This document shows, piece after piece, positions 54,532 through 62,762 of a stretch of DNA of 64,000 nucleotides. Every line of letters begins with the position of its first letter. Position 1 is the stretch's first letter. The position numbers and the translations under genes were made by a program. The stretch is from Peptoniphilus sp. (lineage in GTDB: Bacteria; Bacillota; Clostridia; Tissierellales; Peptoniphilaceae): positions 23,968 to 87,967 of the forward strand of contig NZ_JALEOV010000103.1 of the NCBI RefSeq assembly GCF_022767005.1, written 5' to 3'. The notes under the pieces are model-generated. The model was not told where the DNA came from, ran no database searches, and worked only from the letters and a program-made list of their open reading frames with translations.

Positions 54532-54883
54532 ATTTTTCTAATTCCTTATCAAGCTTCTTTAGGATAAAAGTTAAAACACTTAAATCATCAAAAAATCCAA
54601 AGAATAAAATAAAATCTGGAACAATGTCTGCTGGATTTAGTAAATATAAAAACCCTGCCACAATTAAAATAATATCTTTCTTTTTTACATCTCTATAATT
54701 TCCCTTAGAATAGTCAATTACTAAACCAAGAGCAAGTTTAAGTTCTCTGGAAATTTTTTTAAACAAGTCCAATTTATTTGTCTTTGATATGGACTCCTCG
54801 ACAACTTTATTTAATCTATCTTTATTTTTTAATATTTTATTGGCATAAGGCATTAAATTTCTTAAAGCTCTATAATAATTCAA
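54503..54883 (-). CDS. YkvA family (DUF1232) small membrane protein
   Basis: This 126-aa protein has the DUF1232 core KKDIILIVAGFLYLLNPADIVPDFILFFGFFDDLSVLTFIL near residues 67-107, in which LNPADIVPDF and the Asp pair FDDL are the family hallmark, with two short hydrophobic stretches. The N-terminal half is helical and charged. The function of the family is unknown. It sits between pyrE and mpg, with a 50-nt gap from pyrE. Confidence 0.85.
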   Translation of the reverse strand: MNYYRALRNLMPYANKILKNKDRLNKVVEESISKTNKLDLFKKISRELKLALGLVIDYSKGNYRDVKKKDIILIVAGFLYLLNPADIVPDFILFFGFFDDLSVLTFILKKLDKELEKYDAWKNTRN

Positions 54884-54933
54884 CTATTCTTCCCCCTAAG
54901 TTAAAATACACTTTCCCTTTACCCAAAAATAAA

Positions 54934-55566
54934 TTAATCATTCATCCACGATGAATCCTTTGGATTCTCTCTAAATAATTTTAACTTTTTAATTTCACTT
55001 TCCTTAATATAGTCCATTTCATGAGCAACTTCTATAAGTTCATCAAAATTTGTGAGAGAATCGTGATTAAAACCTGAATCTTTGAAATTTTTAGCAGCAT
55101 TTTTCATATTGTATGTGAAAATACTCACTATCCCAAGGACATCATAACCAACCTCTTCTAGTGCCTTTGCGGCTTCAATAGATGAGCCTCCAGTTGAAAA
55201 TAAATCTTCAATCACAACAACTTTTGCACCTTGAATTTTAGCACCTTCAATTTTATTTTGCTTGCCATGATCCTTATTTGAAGATCTTACAAATCCCATA
55301 GGTAAATCCATCTTATCAGCTATAATAGCAGCATGAGGAATGCCCGCAGTTGCAGTTCCCATAATGTATTCTACATCAGGATATTTTTCCTTAATTAAAT
55401 TTACAAGTTCATCTTCAACGACTTTTCTGTCCTTTGGATAAGAAAGTATAAGTCTATTGTCGCAATAAATAGGTGACTTTATGCCAGATGCCCAAGTATA
55501 TGGTTTTTCTGGTGAAAGTGTTACAGCCTTTAATTTTAATAAAATTTTTGCGATTTCTCTCATCAT
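54934..55566 (-). CDS. pyrE: Orotate phosphoribosyltransferase
   Basis: PyrE joins orotate with PRPP to give OMP, the fifth step of UMP synthesis. The 210-aa protein has the start block LLKLKAVTLSPEKPYTWASGIKSPIYCDNR, the AGIPHAAIIADKM region near 78 and the PRPP loop VVVIEDLFSTGGSSIEAAKAL near 119-139. The ATG overlaps pyrF by 4 nt. Other pyr genes are not in the window. Confidence 0.95.
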   Translation of the reverse strand: MMREIAKILLKLKAVTLSPEKPYTWASGIKSPIYCDNRLILSYPKDRKVVEDELVNLIKEKYPDVEYIMGTATAGIPHAAIIADKMDLPMGFVRSSNKDHGKQNKIEGAKIQGAKVVVIEDLFSTGGSSIEAAKALEEVGYDVLGIVSIFTYNMKNAAKNFKDSGFNHDSLTNFDELIEVAHEMDYIKESEIKKLKLFRENPKDSSWMND

Positions 55567-56267
55567 TCTCCTCCCAAAAAGTCTCTTTTTATTTCTTTAT
55601 ATTCTTTTAATGGATCTTCAGCCTTTGTAATAGGTCTACCAACAACAATATAATCAGAGCCAAGTTCTCGTGCCTCACTTGGAGTTACAACTCTCTTTTG
55701 GTCGTCAGTTCCCTTTACCTTTCTAATTCCAGGAGTAACAGTAATAAAATTTGCTCCTAAATTTTCCTTTATCTTTGGAACTTCAAGTGCAGAACATACT
55801 ATTCCAGAAAGTTTAGCTTCTTTTGCAAGTTTTGCATAATCAAGAACAACATCGTCGAGAGATTTTTCTCTGTCAATTTTAAGTTCATTGTGCATTACCT
55901 CTTCATCAGTAGAAGTCAACATAGTAACACCAAGAGTAATTAGCTCTGGCTTTTTGCTATTAACAACTTCACTTGCTTCGCTTAACATTTTTTTGCCACC
56001 AGCAATATGAAAATTTATCATATCAACATCAAGTAAAATAAGAGAATTTGTAGCACCCTTGCAAGTATTTGGAATGTCGTGTATTTTTAAATCCAGAAAT
56101 ATTTTATGTCCTAATTTTTTTATTTCTTTAATAATACTTGGACCTTCTTTATAAAAAAGTTCCATTCCAACTTTTACATAAACTTTTTCATCTTTAAAAT
56201 TTTTCAAAAAATCAAGAGCCACTTCGCTACTTGGAAAATCAAGTGCAATAATTACATCCTTTGCCAT
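55563..56267 (-). CDS. pyrF: Orotidine 5'-phosphate decarboxylase
   Basis: PyrF decarboxylates OMP to UMP. ATG 56267 (234 aa) follows GAGGTTAAA and is preferred to an in-frame start 45 nt upstream within prfB. Key residues are Asp in IIALDFPSSE near residue 10, KVGMELFYKEG, the catalytic tetrad FLDLKIHDIPNT near 58-69, and VTPGIRKVKGTDDQKRVVTPSEA near 178. It is 7 nt downstream of prfB and coupled to pyrE. Confidence 0.95.
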   Translation of the reverse strand: MAKDVIIALDFPSSEVALDFLKNFKDEKVYVKVGMELFYKEGPSIIKEIKKLGHKIFLDLKIHDIPNTCKGATNSLILLDVDMINFHIAGGKKMLSEASEVVNSKKPELITLGVTMLTSTDEEVMHNELKIDREKSLDDVVLDYAKLAKEAKLSGIVCSALEVPKIKENLGANFITVTPGIRKVKGTDDQKRVVTPSEARELGSDYIVVGRPITKAEDPLKEYKEIKRDFLGGE

Positions 56268-56274
56268 TTTAACC

Positions 56275-57390
56275 TCAACTTTCTCCAGTTGCCTTTTTTT
56301 GCAAATAGGCATTAATAAAAATATCTAAATCTCCATCCATTACCCTTTCAACATCGCCAACATCTACATTGGTCCTGTGATCCTTTACCATTGTATAGGG
56401 TTGGAATACATAAGACCTAATTTGTGAGCCCCATGCAATTTGTGAATAATTGCCTTGAAGATCTTCAATTTTTTCCTTTTTTTCTTCCTCAGCAAGAGCA
56501 ATAAGTTTTGCTTTTAGCATATTCATTGCCTTTTCCCTGTTTTGAATTTGGCTTCGTTCATTTTGGCATTGAACAACAATTCCAGTAGGAATATGTGTAA
56601 TTCTAACAGCAGAATCAGTAGTATTAACGTGCTGTCCACCAGCTCCTGAAGATCTATATGTGTCTATCTTTAACTCTTCTTCCCTTATTTCAACTTCATT
56701 ATCATCATCAAGTTCAGGAAAGACATCCACAGATGAAAAAGAAGTATGTCTTCTCTTATTAGAATCAAAAGGAGAAATTCTTACAAGTCTATGCACGCCC
56801 TTTTCACCCTTCAAATATCCATAAGCATTATCGCCAGAAATTCTAAGAGTAACAGACTTAATTCCAGCTTCATCTTCCTTTAAAATGTCAAGAGTTTCGA
56901 TTTTAAATCCCTTGTTTTCAGCATATCTAGTGTACATTCTAAGAAGCATGCTTGCCCAATCTTGTGCCTCAGTACCACCGGCACCTGCATGAATAGAAAG
57001 AATAGCATTGTGAGAATCGTACTCTCCATTTAATAGAGTATTAAGCTTAAACTCGGCAGTCTTCCTTTCAATCTCATCAACTGTATTTTGAAAATCTGCA
57101 TAAGAAGAATAATCATCTTCAATTTCCATAAGGTCAATAAGATCCTGTGCATCGCCAATTAATTCCTTTAACTCATCATACTGATCTATCTTTTTTTGAT
57201 ATAAATTTGTTTCATTTATAATTTTTTGGGCACTTTCATTGTCGTCCCAAAAACCTGGCTCCATTTGTTTTTTATTAAGTTCTATAACTTTTTCTTTAAG
57301 AGAATCAATTTCAAGAGATTTTCCCAAAGATTTAGTAGTTTCTTTGGAATTTTCCAGACGCTCTTTATCTAAATAGATATTTTGCTCCAT
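56275..57390 (-). CDS. prfB: Peptide chain release factor 2, without programmed frameshift
   Basis: RF2 releases peptides at UGA and UAA. The 371-aa protein has the coiled N-terminal domain, the stop-codon-reading SPF motif in VRISPFDSNKRRHTSF near residues 207-222 and the catalytic GGQ in YRSSGAGGQHVNTTDSAVRITH near 245-266. Most bacterial prfB genes need a +1 shift at a CTTTGA codon near codon 25; here the corresponding stretch (SLGKSLEID) is read straight through with no in-frame TGA, so the autoregulatory site is absent. ATG 57390 follows AAGGAGG. Confidence 0.95.
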   Translation of the reverse strand: MEQNIYLDKERLENSKETTKSLGKSLEIDSLKEKVIELNKKQMEPGFWDDNESAQKIINETNLYQKKIDQYDELKELIGDAQDLIDLMEIEDDYSSYADFQNTVDEIERKTAEFKLNTLLNGEYDSHNAILSIHAGAGGTEAQDWASMLLRMYTRYAENKGFKIETLDILKEDEAGIKSVTLRISGDNAYGYLKGEKGVHRLVRISPFDSNKRRHTSFSSVDVFPELDDDNEVEIREEELKIDTYRSSGAGGQHVNTTDSAVRITHIPTGIVVQCQNERSQIQNREKAMNMLKAKLIALAEEEKKEKIEDLQGNYSQIAWGSQIRSYVFQPYTMVKDHRTNVDVGDVERVMDGDLDIFINAYLQKKATGES

Positions 57391-57513
57391 AAAAATCCTC
57401 CTTCATTTTGCTTATTTTAGTATAACACAGATGTCTAAATCTCACTAACATTTTTCTATTAAGCAAGAATATTATTTTTTATTTTAATGTAGTTTATAAA
57501 AATTTGTATAATT

Positions 57514-57547
57514 TTGGTGTAAAAGTTGGTGTAAAATTGGTGTAAAA
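57514..57547. repeat. Three perfect copies of the 11-mer TTGGTGTAAAA
   Basis: Copies lie at 57514-57524, 57526-57536 and 57537-57547, all in the same direction. On the minus strand they encode an ACACCAA-type repeat (TPILHQLLHQ) in a short open stretch without a start signal. They sit close to the integrase remnant and may be iteron-like sites of the lost element or part of its decayed 3' end. Confidence 0.7.
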
Positions 57548-57607
57548 ATTTTAGAAAAACATAAAAAAAGGCAGTAAGGCATAAAAAACCTGTTCAAAAC
57601 AGCTATT

Positions 57608-57736
57608 TTAACCCATTTTAGAAAATAACGATTGATAATTTTTCAATGTGTGTTTACTAACATTTTCTAATTTTTTAACTTTTAGAAACATTTCTTGATT
57701 CTTGTCTAACATAAAACCATTGCTATTAACTTTCAT
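57608..57736 (-). pseudogene. N-terminal stub of a phage-type tyrosine integrase
   Basis: A 42-codon frame starts at ATG 57736 with GGAGTG 9 nt upstream and stops at 57608. It contains FLKVKKLENVSKHTLKNYQS, which fits the SAM-like DNA-binding N-domain at the start of tyrosine recombinases (xSxxTxxxYxxxL pattern). The catalytic domain with R-H-R-Y is missing. It lies 180 nt from the 3' end of tRNA-Leu, the usual attachment place for such elements. It is therefore read as a scar of an excised or deleted integrative element. Confidence 0.55.
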
Positions 57737-57790
57737 ACTACCATACACTCCTATTTATACATATTAATAATTATGGTGTTATTGGAAATT

Positions 57791-57850
57791 AAAAAACACC
57801 ATTAACAACAACGAAATGTGTAAATAATTACATTGTGATAACGGTGTTTT
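57791..57850 (-). terminator. Terminator of the tRNA operon
   Basis: On the minus strand AAAACACCGTTA pairs with TAATGGTGTTTT (one G-U pair), enclosing a smaller AATGTAAT/ATTTACACATT hairpin, followed by a T-run. It is about 60 nt downstream of tRNA-Leu. Confidence 0.65.
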
Positions 57851-57912
57851 CCTATGAAAATTTTATAATGAAAAATGCGCTCATAGATTGGCGTTGATGC
57901 ATATAAATTCTT

Positions 57913-57999
57913 TGGTGCAGAAAGAGGGACTTGAACCCTCACGCGATTTCTCGCACATGCCCCTCAAACATGCCTGTCTGCCTATTCCAGCACTCCTGC
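57913..57999 (-). tRNA. tRNA-Leu (GAG)
   Basis: An 87-nt class II tRNA: acceptor GCAGGAG at the 5' end pairs with the 3' end CTTTCTGC-A-CCA (G-U pairs included), D-arm with TGGAATAGGCAGAC, anticodon loop TTGAGGG giving anticodon GAG, a long variable arm TGCGAGAAATCGCG and the T-arm GAGGGTTCAAGTCCCTC. The CCA is encoded. It decodes CUC/CUU. Confidence 0.93.
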
Positions 58000-58039
58000 A
58001 AAAGAAAAAAGCTTGTAACATAAAATTACAAGTTTTTGA

Positions 58040-58116
58040 TGGCGTATCCTAGAGGATTCGAACCCCCGACCTTCTGGTCCGTAGCCAGACGCTCTATCCA
58101 GCTGAGCTAAGGATAC
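58040..58116 (-). tRNA. tRNA-Arg (ACG)
   Basis: A 77-nt tRNA: acceptor GTATCCT/AGGATAC, D-arm AGCTCAGCTGGATAGAGC, anticodon stem-loop TCTGG-CTACGGA-CCAGA giving anticodon ACG (wobble A to inosine), T-arm CGGGGGTTCGAATCCTCT, and encoded CCA. It is 40 nt upstream of tRNA-Leu in the same transcript. Confidence 0.96.
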
Positions 58117-58620
58117 ATAATGCAAAGTTTGACGTTTTTTGAACTTTTCTTTTAACTTATCTCAATAAACGTATAGTACGCTATCATTAGGTACATTGGA
58201 TATTATATGGCTTTTATTCATCCTTGTCAATAGTTTGCTTTGTTTTTAAATCATTTTTGTAAAATAATATAAATATATTATTTTCAAGTCTTGCAGTATT
58301 TTTGCGATAAGATTCTTTTCGCCTATTGACTTATTATGTTTTTGCGAATTTTCTTTTTTCAAAAAATATTTTTCTCATACCTTTTATTAGTATAAATATG
58401 TTTATAACAATAATGTTTTGTTTTAAATTCTCTGACTCTATAATTTAACAAAAATCTTGCTATTATATAGTCGTATTTTTATGCCTTATAGTATTTTAAT
58501 ATACATCAAAAAGCAATCTCAAATAAGTTTTTTCTATTAAATTAAAATAATTTAATAGTTTTAATTATTAGTTTTTTGATATTATCAGTTCCATTATGAA
58601 TAATTTTACACATTCCTTTA
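58117..58620. other. 500-nt gene-free stretch upstream of the tRNAs
   Basis: This very AT-rich stretch contains no open frame with a ribosome binding site and no RNA that I recognise. It must hold the promoter of the tRNA pair, but I could not single out a convincing -35/-10 pair. Confidence 0.5.
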
Positions 58621-58623
58621 TAA

Positions 58624-58662
58624 AAAAACTAACTCTAGCAATTGTTTTAGAGTTAGTTTTTT
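58624..58662 (-). terminator. Terminator of the marR-regulated cassette
   Basis: AAAAACTAACTCTA and TAGAGTTAGTTTTT form a perfect 14-bp stem around a 10-nt loop; on the minus strand it is followed by seven T. It ends the M20-yfcC-patB transcript. Confidence 0.9.
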
Positions 58663-58705
58663 ATCAATAGAATGCATTTATAATAAGCTTTTTCCTGAAT
58701 TAATG

Positions 58706-59893
58706 CTATTTCTTTAGTCTATTTAAAGCTTTATCTAATCTTTCTAAAGCCTCTTCTAGCACTTCTTTTGGAACTGCTAGATTAAATCTTTCATATCCTT
58801 CTCCATTCTTTCCAAATATATATCCTTCATCTAGAAATAATTCTGCTTCTTCTATCATAAATTTTTCCAATTTCTCTTTATCAAATCCTAAAGACCTGAA
58901 ATCTACCCACTGTAAATATGTTCCTTCTATTAAAGGTGCCTTTATATTGTTAAATCTTTTTTCAAAAAAGCTATTTACCAATCTTTGATTTCCATCAATA
59001 ACATCAATACACTCATCAAGCCATTGTTCACATTTATCATATGCAATTTGACAAGCTTTATATCCTACAGCTGTCGTAGGAATAGCAGATATACTTTCAA
59101 GTGCCTTTATAAATCTCTCTCTAAGCTTTTTGTTTTTAATAATTATATTACTCATTCCCATACCTGCAATATTGAAAGACTTTGAAGGTGCTGTAAATGT
59201 TATTGTTCTTTCTGCTATTTCTTCATCTATTGTTTGAAAAACAGTATGTTCATAACCTGGCATTATCAAATCAAAGTGTATCTCATCAGATAATAATAAC
59301 ACATCATTCTTCTTAATAATGTCTGCAAGTTTTTCAAGCTCCTCTTTTTTCCATACTCTACCAACAGGGTTATGAGGAGAGCAAAATAATAAAATTTTAT
59401 TTTTGCTGTTTTTTGATAACTCATCAAAAAGTTCATAGTTTATTGTATAATATCCATCTTTTTCAACTAAAGGACAATCCACAATCTTTCTATTTTGCAA
59501 TTTAATAGCATTATAAAATGGATAATATACTGGACTCATAATTATGACTCCGTCCCCTTCTTTTGTAAATTCACGAATTGCATTGAAAAATGCAGGTACT
59601 ACACCAGAAGTATTTACTATCCAATCTTTTTCAATTTTAAAATTATGACGTCTTTGCATCCAATTTACAACAGATTGTTTAAATTCATCAGTAGGTCCTG
59701 TATAGCCCAATACCGTATTTTCTATATGTTCTTTTAAACCTGAAATTAATTCTTCAGGATGTTTAAATTCCATATCGGCTACTGACAAAGGTACAACACC
59801 TTCACTTACATCTCTTTTTTTCTCATACATATCTTTCCATTTTAAAGAACCTTGTCCTTTTCTATTTACTCTAGTCTTAAAATCGTATTTCAT
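58706..59893 (-). CDS. patB: PatB/MalY-type PLP-dependent C-S lyase
   Basis: This 395-aa fold-type I aminotransferase-like enzyme cleaves C-S bonds in cystathionine, cysteine or S-conjugates, yielding a thiol, pyruvate and ammonia. Family signs are the start DFKTRVNRKGQGSLKWKDM, PLSVADMEFKHPEE near residues 36-49, LLFCSPHNPVGRVW near 165, LSDEIHFDLIMPG near 196 and the PLP-binding Lys in FTAPSKSFNIAGM near 227-239. It is the last gene of the cassette with transporter and M20 amidohydrolase, so it may process a sulfur-containing peptide or amino acid conjugate imported by its neighbour. Confidence 0.9.
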   Translation of the reverse strand: MKYDFKTRVNRKGQGSLKWKDMYEKKRDVSEGVVPLSVADMEFKHPEELISGLKEHIENTVLGYTGPTDEFKQSVVNWMQRRHNFKIEKDWIVNTSGVVPAFFNAIREFTKEGDGVIIMSPVYYPFYNAIKLQNRKIVDCPLVEKDGYYTINYELFDELSKNSKNKILLFCSPHNPVGRVWKKEELEKLADIIKKNDVLLLSDEIHFDLIMPGYEHTVFQTIDEEIAERTITFTAPSKSFNIAGMGMSNIIIKNKKLRERFIKALESISAIPTTAVGYKACQIAYDKCEQWLDECIDVIDGNQRLVNSFFEKRFNNIKAPLIEGTYLQWVDFRSLGFDKEKLEKFMIEEAELFLDEGYIFGKNGEGYERFNLAVPKEVLEEALERLDKALNRLKK

Positions 59894-59962
59894 AATTCCT
59901 CCTATTTTTATTTTGTATTTTATTCTAAATATTCGATTATTAATTTTACATATATTTTCTTT

Positions 59963-61357
59963 CTATATTCCTGTCCATCCAATTGTATTTAATATATATA
60001 TTACTATAAATGACATAAAAACAAATAATAACATAGGTTTAATAACCCATTTTATCCATCTATCATATGGTACTTTCGCTATCGTTAAAGCACCCATAGT
60101 CCATCCTAGTGCTGGCGATATCATATTTGTAAAGCTATCTCCCATTAAAAAAGCTTGACATGCAATTTGAGGATGTATACCTAGTGCATTTGTAAGAGGC
60201 TCTATTATTGGTATTAAAGCTGCTGCTTTAGCTGTTACACTTGGTACAAATGGATTTATCAATGTGATAACTGCCGTTATTCCAATAGCAGATATTGACC
60301 TGTTTAAATTCATAAGAGGTCTTGTTATAGAAAATATTATAGTATCCAATATATTTCCCTGTACCATAACCGTCTGCATTGTTGTAGCAAGACCTATGAT
60401 AAATACAACAAATGCCATATTCGCAAGTCCTCTTACAAAGGAATTTGCAACTTCATCTGCATTCATACCTCCAACTAACCCTATAAAAATAGCACCTATT
60501 AAAAAGAATCCTACAATAAATTCCATAGGCTTTTCTTTAAATATTAAAAAGTATGCCACTAATATTACATATTGAAGAATCATCAGAATTAAAACTATTA
60601 CAGATCTTTTTGGCATATCCATATTACTTTTATCTACATCATCTACAATTAATTCGCTTTTCCAATCTTCATTATGCATTAATGAATTGTTTGAATCTTT
60701 TTGAACTCTTTTAATATATCTAAAAGTATATAAAAGTCCCACTATTCCAAATATGTTTAACAATAACATCCTCATTCCAAAACCAGAAAGAGGTGGAAGA
60801 TTTAACATAGTTTGGGGGATAATAACTCTTAAAGTAGGTCCTAAACCAAATCCAATCATTGATGGGAAAAATGAGACACCTAATGCTGATAAAGGATCTA
60901 TTTTTAACCTTTTAGCAAACAAAACACCTATTGGCACAACAGCAATCAGTGCATCTGTACTTGCAAATGCTGCAATATATAATATTAAAAAGTATAATAT
61001 AGGGACTAATACTTTTGTACTAGATTTTTTTAATTTTATTGTTGCATATTCTAAAACTTCATCAACTGCACCTGTATCCATAACTACATTCATATTTGCT
61101 GCACTAACCATAACTACCCAAACAGTAGTCCCTGCAGCTACAAGTCCTCCAAGTAACATAAAAAACAAATCAACCAAGCTAACGGGAGTTTGGCTTGATA
61201 GATAATTAAATACGCTTGCGTCAACTTTACCACTAGCATCCCTTCCGAAATTTCCTGCTGGTATAACATATGTAAGTAAAGACATCATTACTAACAAACC
61301 AAGCATTATATAAAGAAGATGAGGCATTTTAAAATTTCTTTTCTTTTTTTTATCCAT
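59963..61357 (-). CDS. YfcC family (DcuC/IT superfamily) transporter
   Basis: This 464-aa permease has about 12-13 membrane segments. The first segment with LTYVIPAGNFGRD near residues 29-41, FASTDALIAVVPIGVLFAKRLKIDPLSALG near 131-160 and the late GDSFTNMISPALGWTMGALTIAKVPYDRW near 409-437 match COG1288 YfcC proteins. Substrates in this family are thought to be small carboxylates, amino acids or dipeptides such as arginine/ornithine, but here the substrate is not evident. It lies between the M20 amidohydrolase (18-nt gap) and patB (69-nt gap), as one transcription unit. Confidence 0.88.
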   Translation of the reverse strand: MDKKKKRNFKMPHLLYIMLGLLVMMSLLTYVIPAGNFGRDASGKVDASVFNYLSSQTPVSLVDLFFMLLGGLVAAGTTVWVVMVSAANMNVVMDTGAVDEVLEYATIKLKKSSTKVLVPILYFLILYIAAFASTDALIAVVPIGVLFAKRLKIDPLSALGVSFFPSMIGFGLGPTLRVIIPQTMLNLPPLSGFGMRMLLLNIFGIVGLLYTFRYIKRVQKDSNNSLMHNEDWKSELIVDDVDKSNMDMPKRSVIVLILMILQYVILVAYFLIFKEKPMEFIVGFFLIGAIFIGLVGGMNADEVANSFVRGLANMAFVVFIIGLATTMQTVMVQGNILDTIIFSITRPLMNLNRSISAIGITAVITLINPFVPSVTAKAAALIPIIEPLTNALGIHPQIACQAFLMGDSFTNMISPALGWTMGALTIAKVPYDRWIKWVIKPMLLFVFMSFIVIYILNTIGWTGI

Positions 61358-61375
61358 ATTAATTCTCCATTAAAA

Positions 61376-62578
61376 TTAAGTTTCCATTAAAAATTTATTT
61401 ACAAATCCAATTGTTGCACAACATCCATATATCATAGACTCTTCATCTATATCAAAACATTCATTATGATGTTCCGCACCAGAACCAAGTTTATCGTTTT
61501 TTGTTCCAACAAAGGCAAATAAACTTGGTGCAATTTCACCATATTTAGAGAATGACTCTGAAGCAAACCAAGTTTTATTTTCTACTAATGCTTTTGAATA
61601 TAAATTATTGATAGCCTCTTTGGCAATTAACGATAATTTTTTATCATTTAAAACAGGTCCTACAGAAATTCCATTTTTCTTTCTAAACTCTACCTTACAT
61701 TTATGGGCTCCAGCTGTTAATTCTGCAACATTTTTTATGATTTTTAGCGCTTTAATACCCTCTTCCATATCAAAAAATCTAAGAGTTCCAGTTACTTCTA
61801 CACTATCCGGAATTACATTAGGAGCTAAATTAGAACCTCCATTTATTGATCCAATACCTAATGTTACAGTTTTAGTAACATCAATTTGATTTGACCATGC
61901 ACTAGTAAGTCCATTCAGAATATTAGAAGCAGCGAAAATAGGATTTATTGATAAATCAGGTCTCGAACCATGTCCACCTTTTCCTATTACATCAAACCAT
62001 ACCATGGCAGCTCCAGCCATTACTGGACCTGGATCTACAGAAATTTCTCCGACATTCATAAAAGATGTAAGATGTGTACCATAAATAGCATCAATACTAA
62101 TGCCTTTTAGTGCATCTATCATTGCATTTATTCCTGTTCCCTGTTCCTCTCCTTCTTCAAATATAAAAATTATCTTTCCCTTAAATTCAGATTTATGTTT
62201 CACAAAAAATTTCGCACATGCAAGTAAAATAGACATATGACCGTCATGTCCACACGCATGCATTACCCCATCATTTTTTGAGATTGCTACTTTTTTATTA
62301 ACTAAATTTCTTGAATTTTCTTGAATTGGAAGAGCATCTATGTCCGCTCTGATAGCTATTGTCTTACCTTGTCTTTTTGTATCTAAAATTGCATAAAATC
62401 CAGTCTTTTCTACTTCATTAATTTCAAGACCCAGTTTTTTAATTTCCTCTTTTAAAAATTTTGAAGTTTCAAACTCTTCTCCTGAAAGTTCAGGATTTTC
62501 ATGAAGATATCTTCTAGTTTCAAATATAAAATTTTTCATACTATCTATTTCATTCAAAATAATATCTTTACTTAGCAT
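61376..62578 (-). CDS. M20 family amidohydrolase (N-acyl-amino acid / hippurate hydrolase type)
   Basis: This 400-aa metal-dependent hydrolase belongs to the M20D (AbgB/HipO-like) group. It starts with the MKNFIFETRRYLHENPELSGEEF block, has the metal ligands in RADIDALPIQE and MHACGHDGHMSILL (residues about 106-119), FEEGEEQGTG with the catalytic Glu near 144-153, YGTHLTS near 167 and a lid domain with GKGGHGSRPDLSINP. It releases an amino acid from an N-acyl or peptide conjugate. First gene of the cassette; ATG 62578 follows AGGAGGG. Confidence 0.9.
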   Translation of the reverse strand: MLSKDIILNEIDSMKNFIFETRRYLHENPELSGEEFETSKFLKEEIKKLGLEINEVEKTGFYAILDTKRQGKTIAIRADIDALPIQENSRNLVNKKVAISKNDGVMHACGHDGHMSILLACAKFFVKHKSEFKGKIIFIFEEGEEQGTGINAMIDALKGISIDAIYGTHLTSFMNVGEISVDPGPVMAGAAMVWFDVIGKGGHGSRPDLSINPIFAASNILNGLTSAWSNQIDVTKTVTLGIGSINGGSNLAPNVIPDSVEVTGTLRFFDMEEGIKALKIIKNVAELTAGAHKCKVEFRKKNGISVGPVLNDKKLSLIAKEAINNLYSKALVENKTWFASESFSKYGEIAPSLFAFVGTKNDKLGSGAEHHNECFDIDEESMIYGCCATIGFVNKFLMET

Positions 62579-62608
62579 ATACCCTCCTATTTTAAAATAA
62601 CGTTAATT

Positions 62609-62623
62609 GTTAAGCTGCTTAAC
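62609..62623. promoter_or_regulatory. Palindromic operator candidate GTTAAG-CTG-CTTAAC
   Basis: A perfect 6-bp inverted repeat with a 3-nt centre starts about 10 nt downstream of the -10 box of the M20 promoter, where binding of a repressor would block transcription. The adjacent MarR gene makes its product the likely ligand-controlled repressor. Confidence 0.6.
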
Positions 62624-62633
62624 TGTATAATGT

Positions 62634-62662
62634 ATTATATATCAACCCATTTACTAATTCAA
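62634..62662 (-). promoter_or_regulatory. Promoter of the M20-yfcC-patB operon
   Basis: On the minus strand TTGAAT (62657-62662), a 17-nt spacer and a perfect TATAAT (62634-62639) lie 56 nt before the M20 start codon. Confidence 0.75.
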
Positions 62663-62723
62663 GTGTATTTTTAATTTTTAATAAAATAATTATAATTAAG
62701 CGCTAAAATATTCTAATATAGAT

Positions 62724-62759
62724 TAAAAAAAAAGAGCGAATATTTACAAAACGCTCTTT
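62724..62759 (-). terminator. marR terminator
   Basis: On the minus strand AAAGAGCG and CGCTCTTT form an 8-bp stem around TTTTGTAAATATT-like loop sequence, followed by nine T, immediately after the marR stop codon. Confidence 0.88.
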
Positions 62760-62762
62760 ATC

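Noticed and set aside
57480..57580. CRISPR-like array formed by the TTGGTGTAAAA copies
   Set aside because: Copies are 11 bp and almost adjacent, without spacers of regular length; no cas genes nearby.
58117..58620. Possible non-coding RNA upstream of the tRNAs
   Set aside because: I could find neither a stable hairpin pattern nor promoter and terminator boundaries that would support it.
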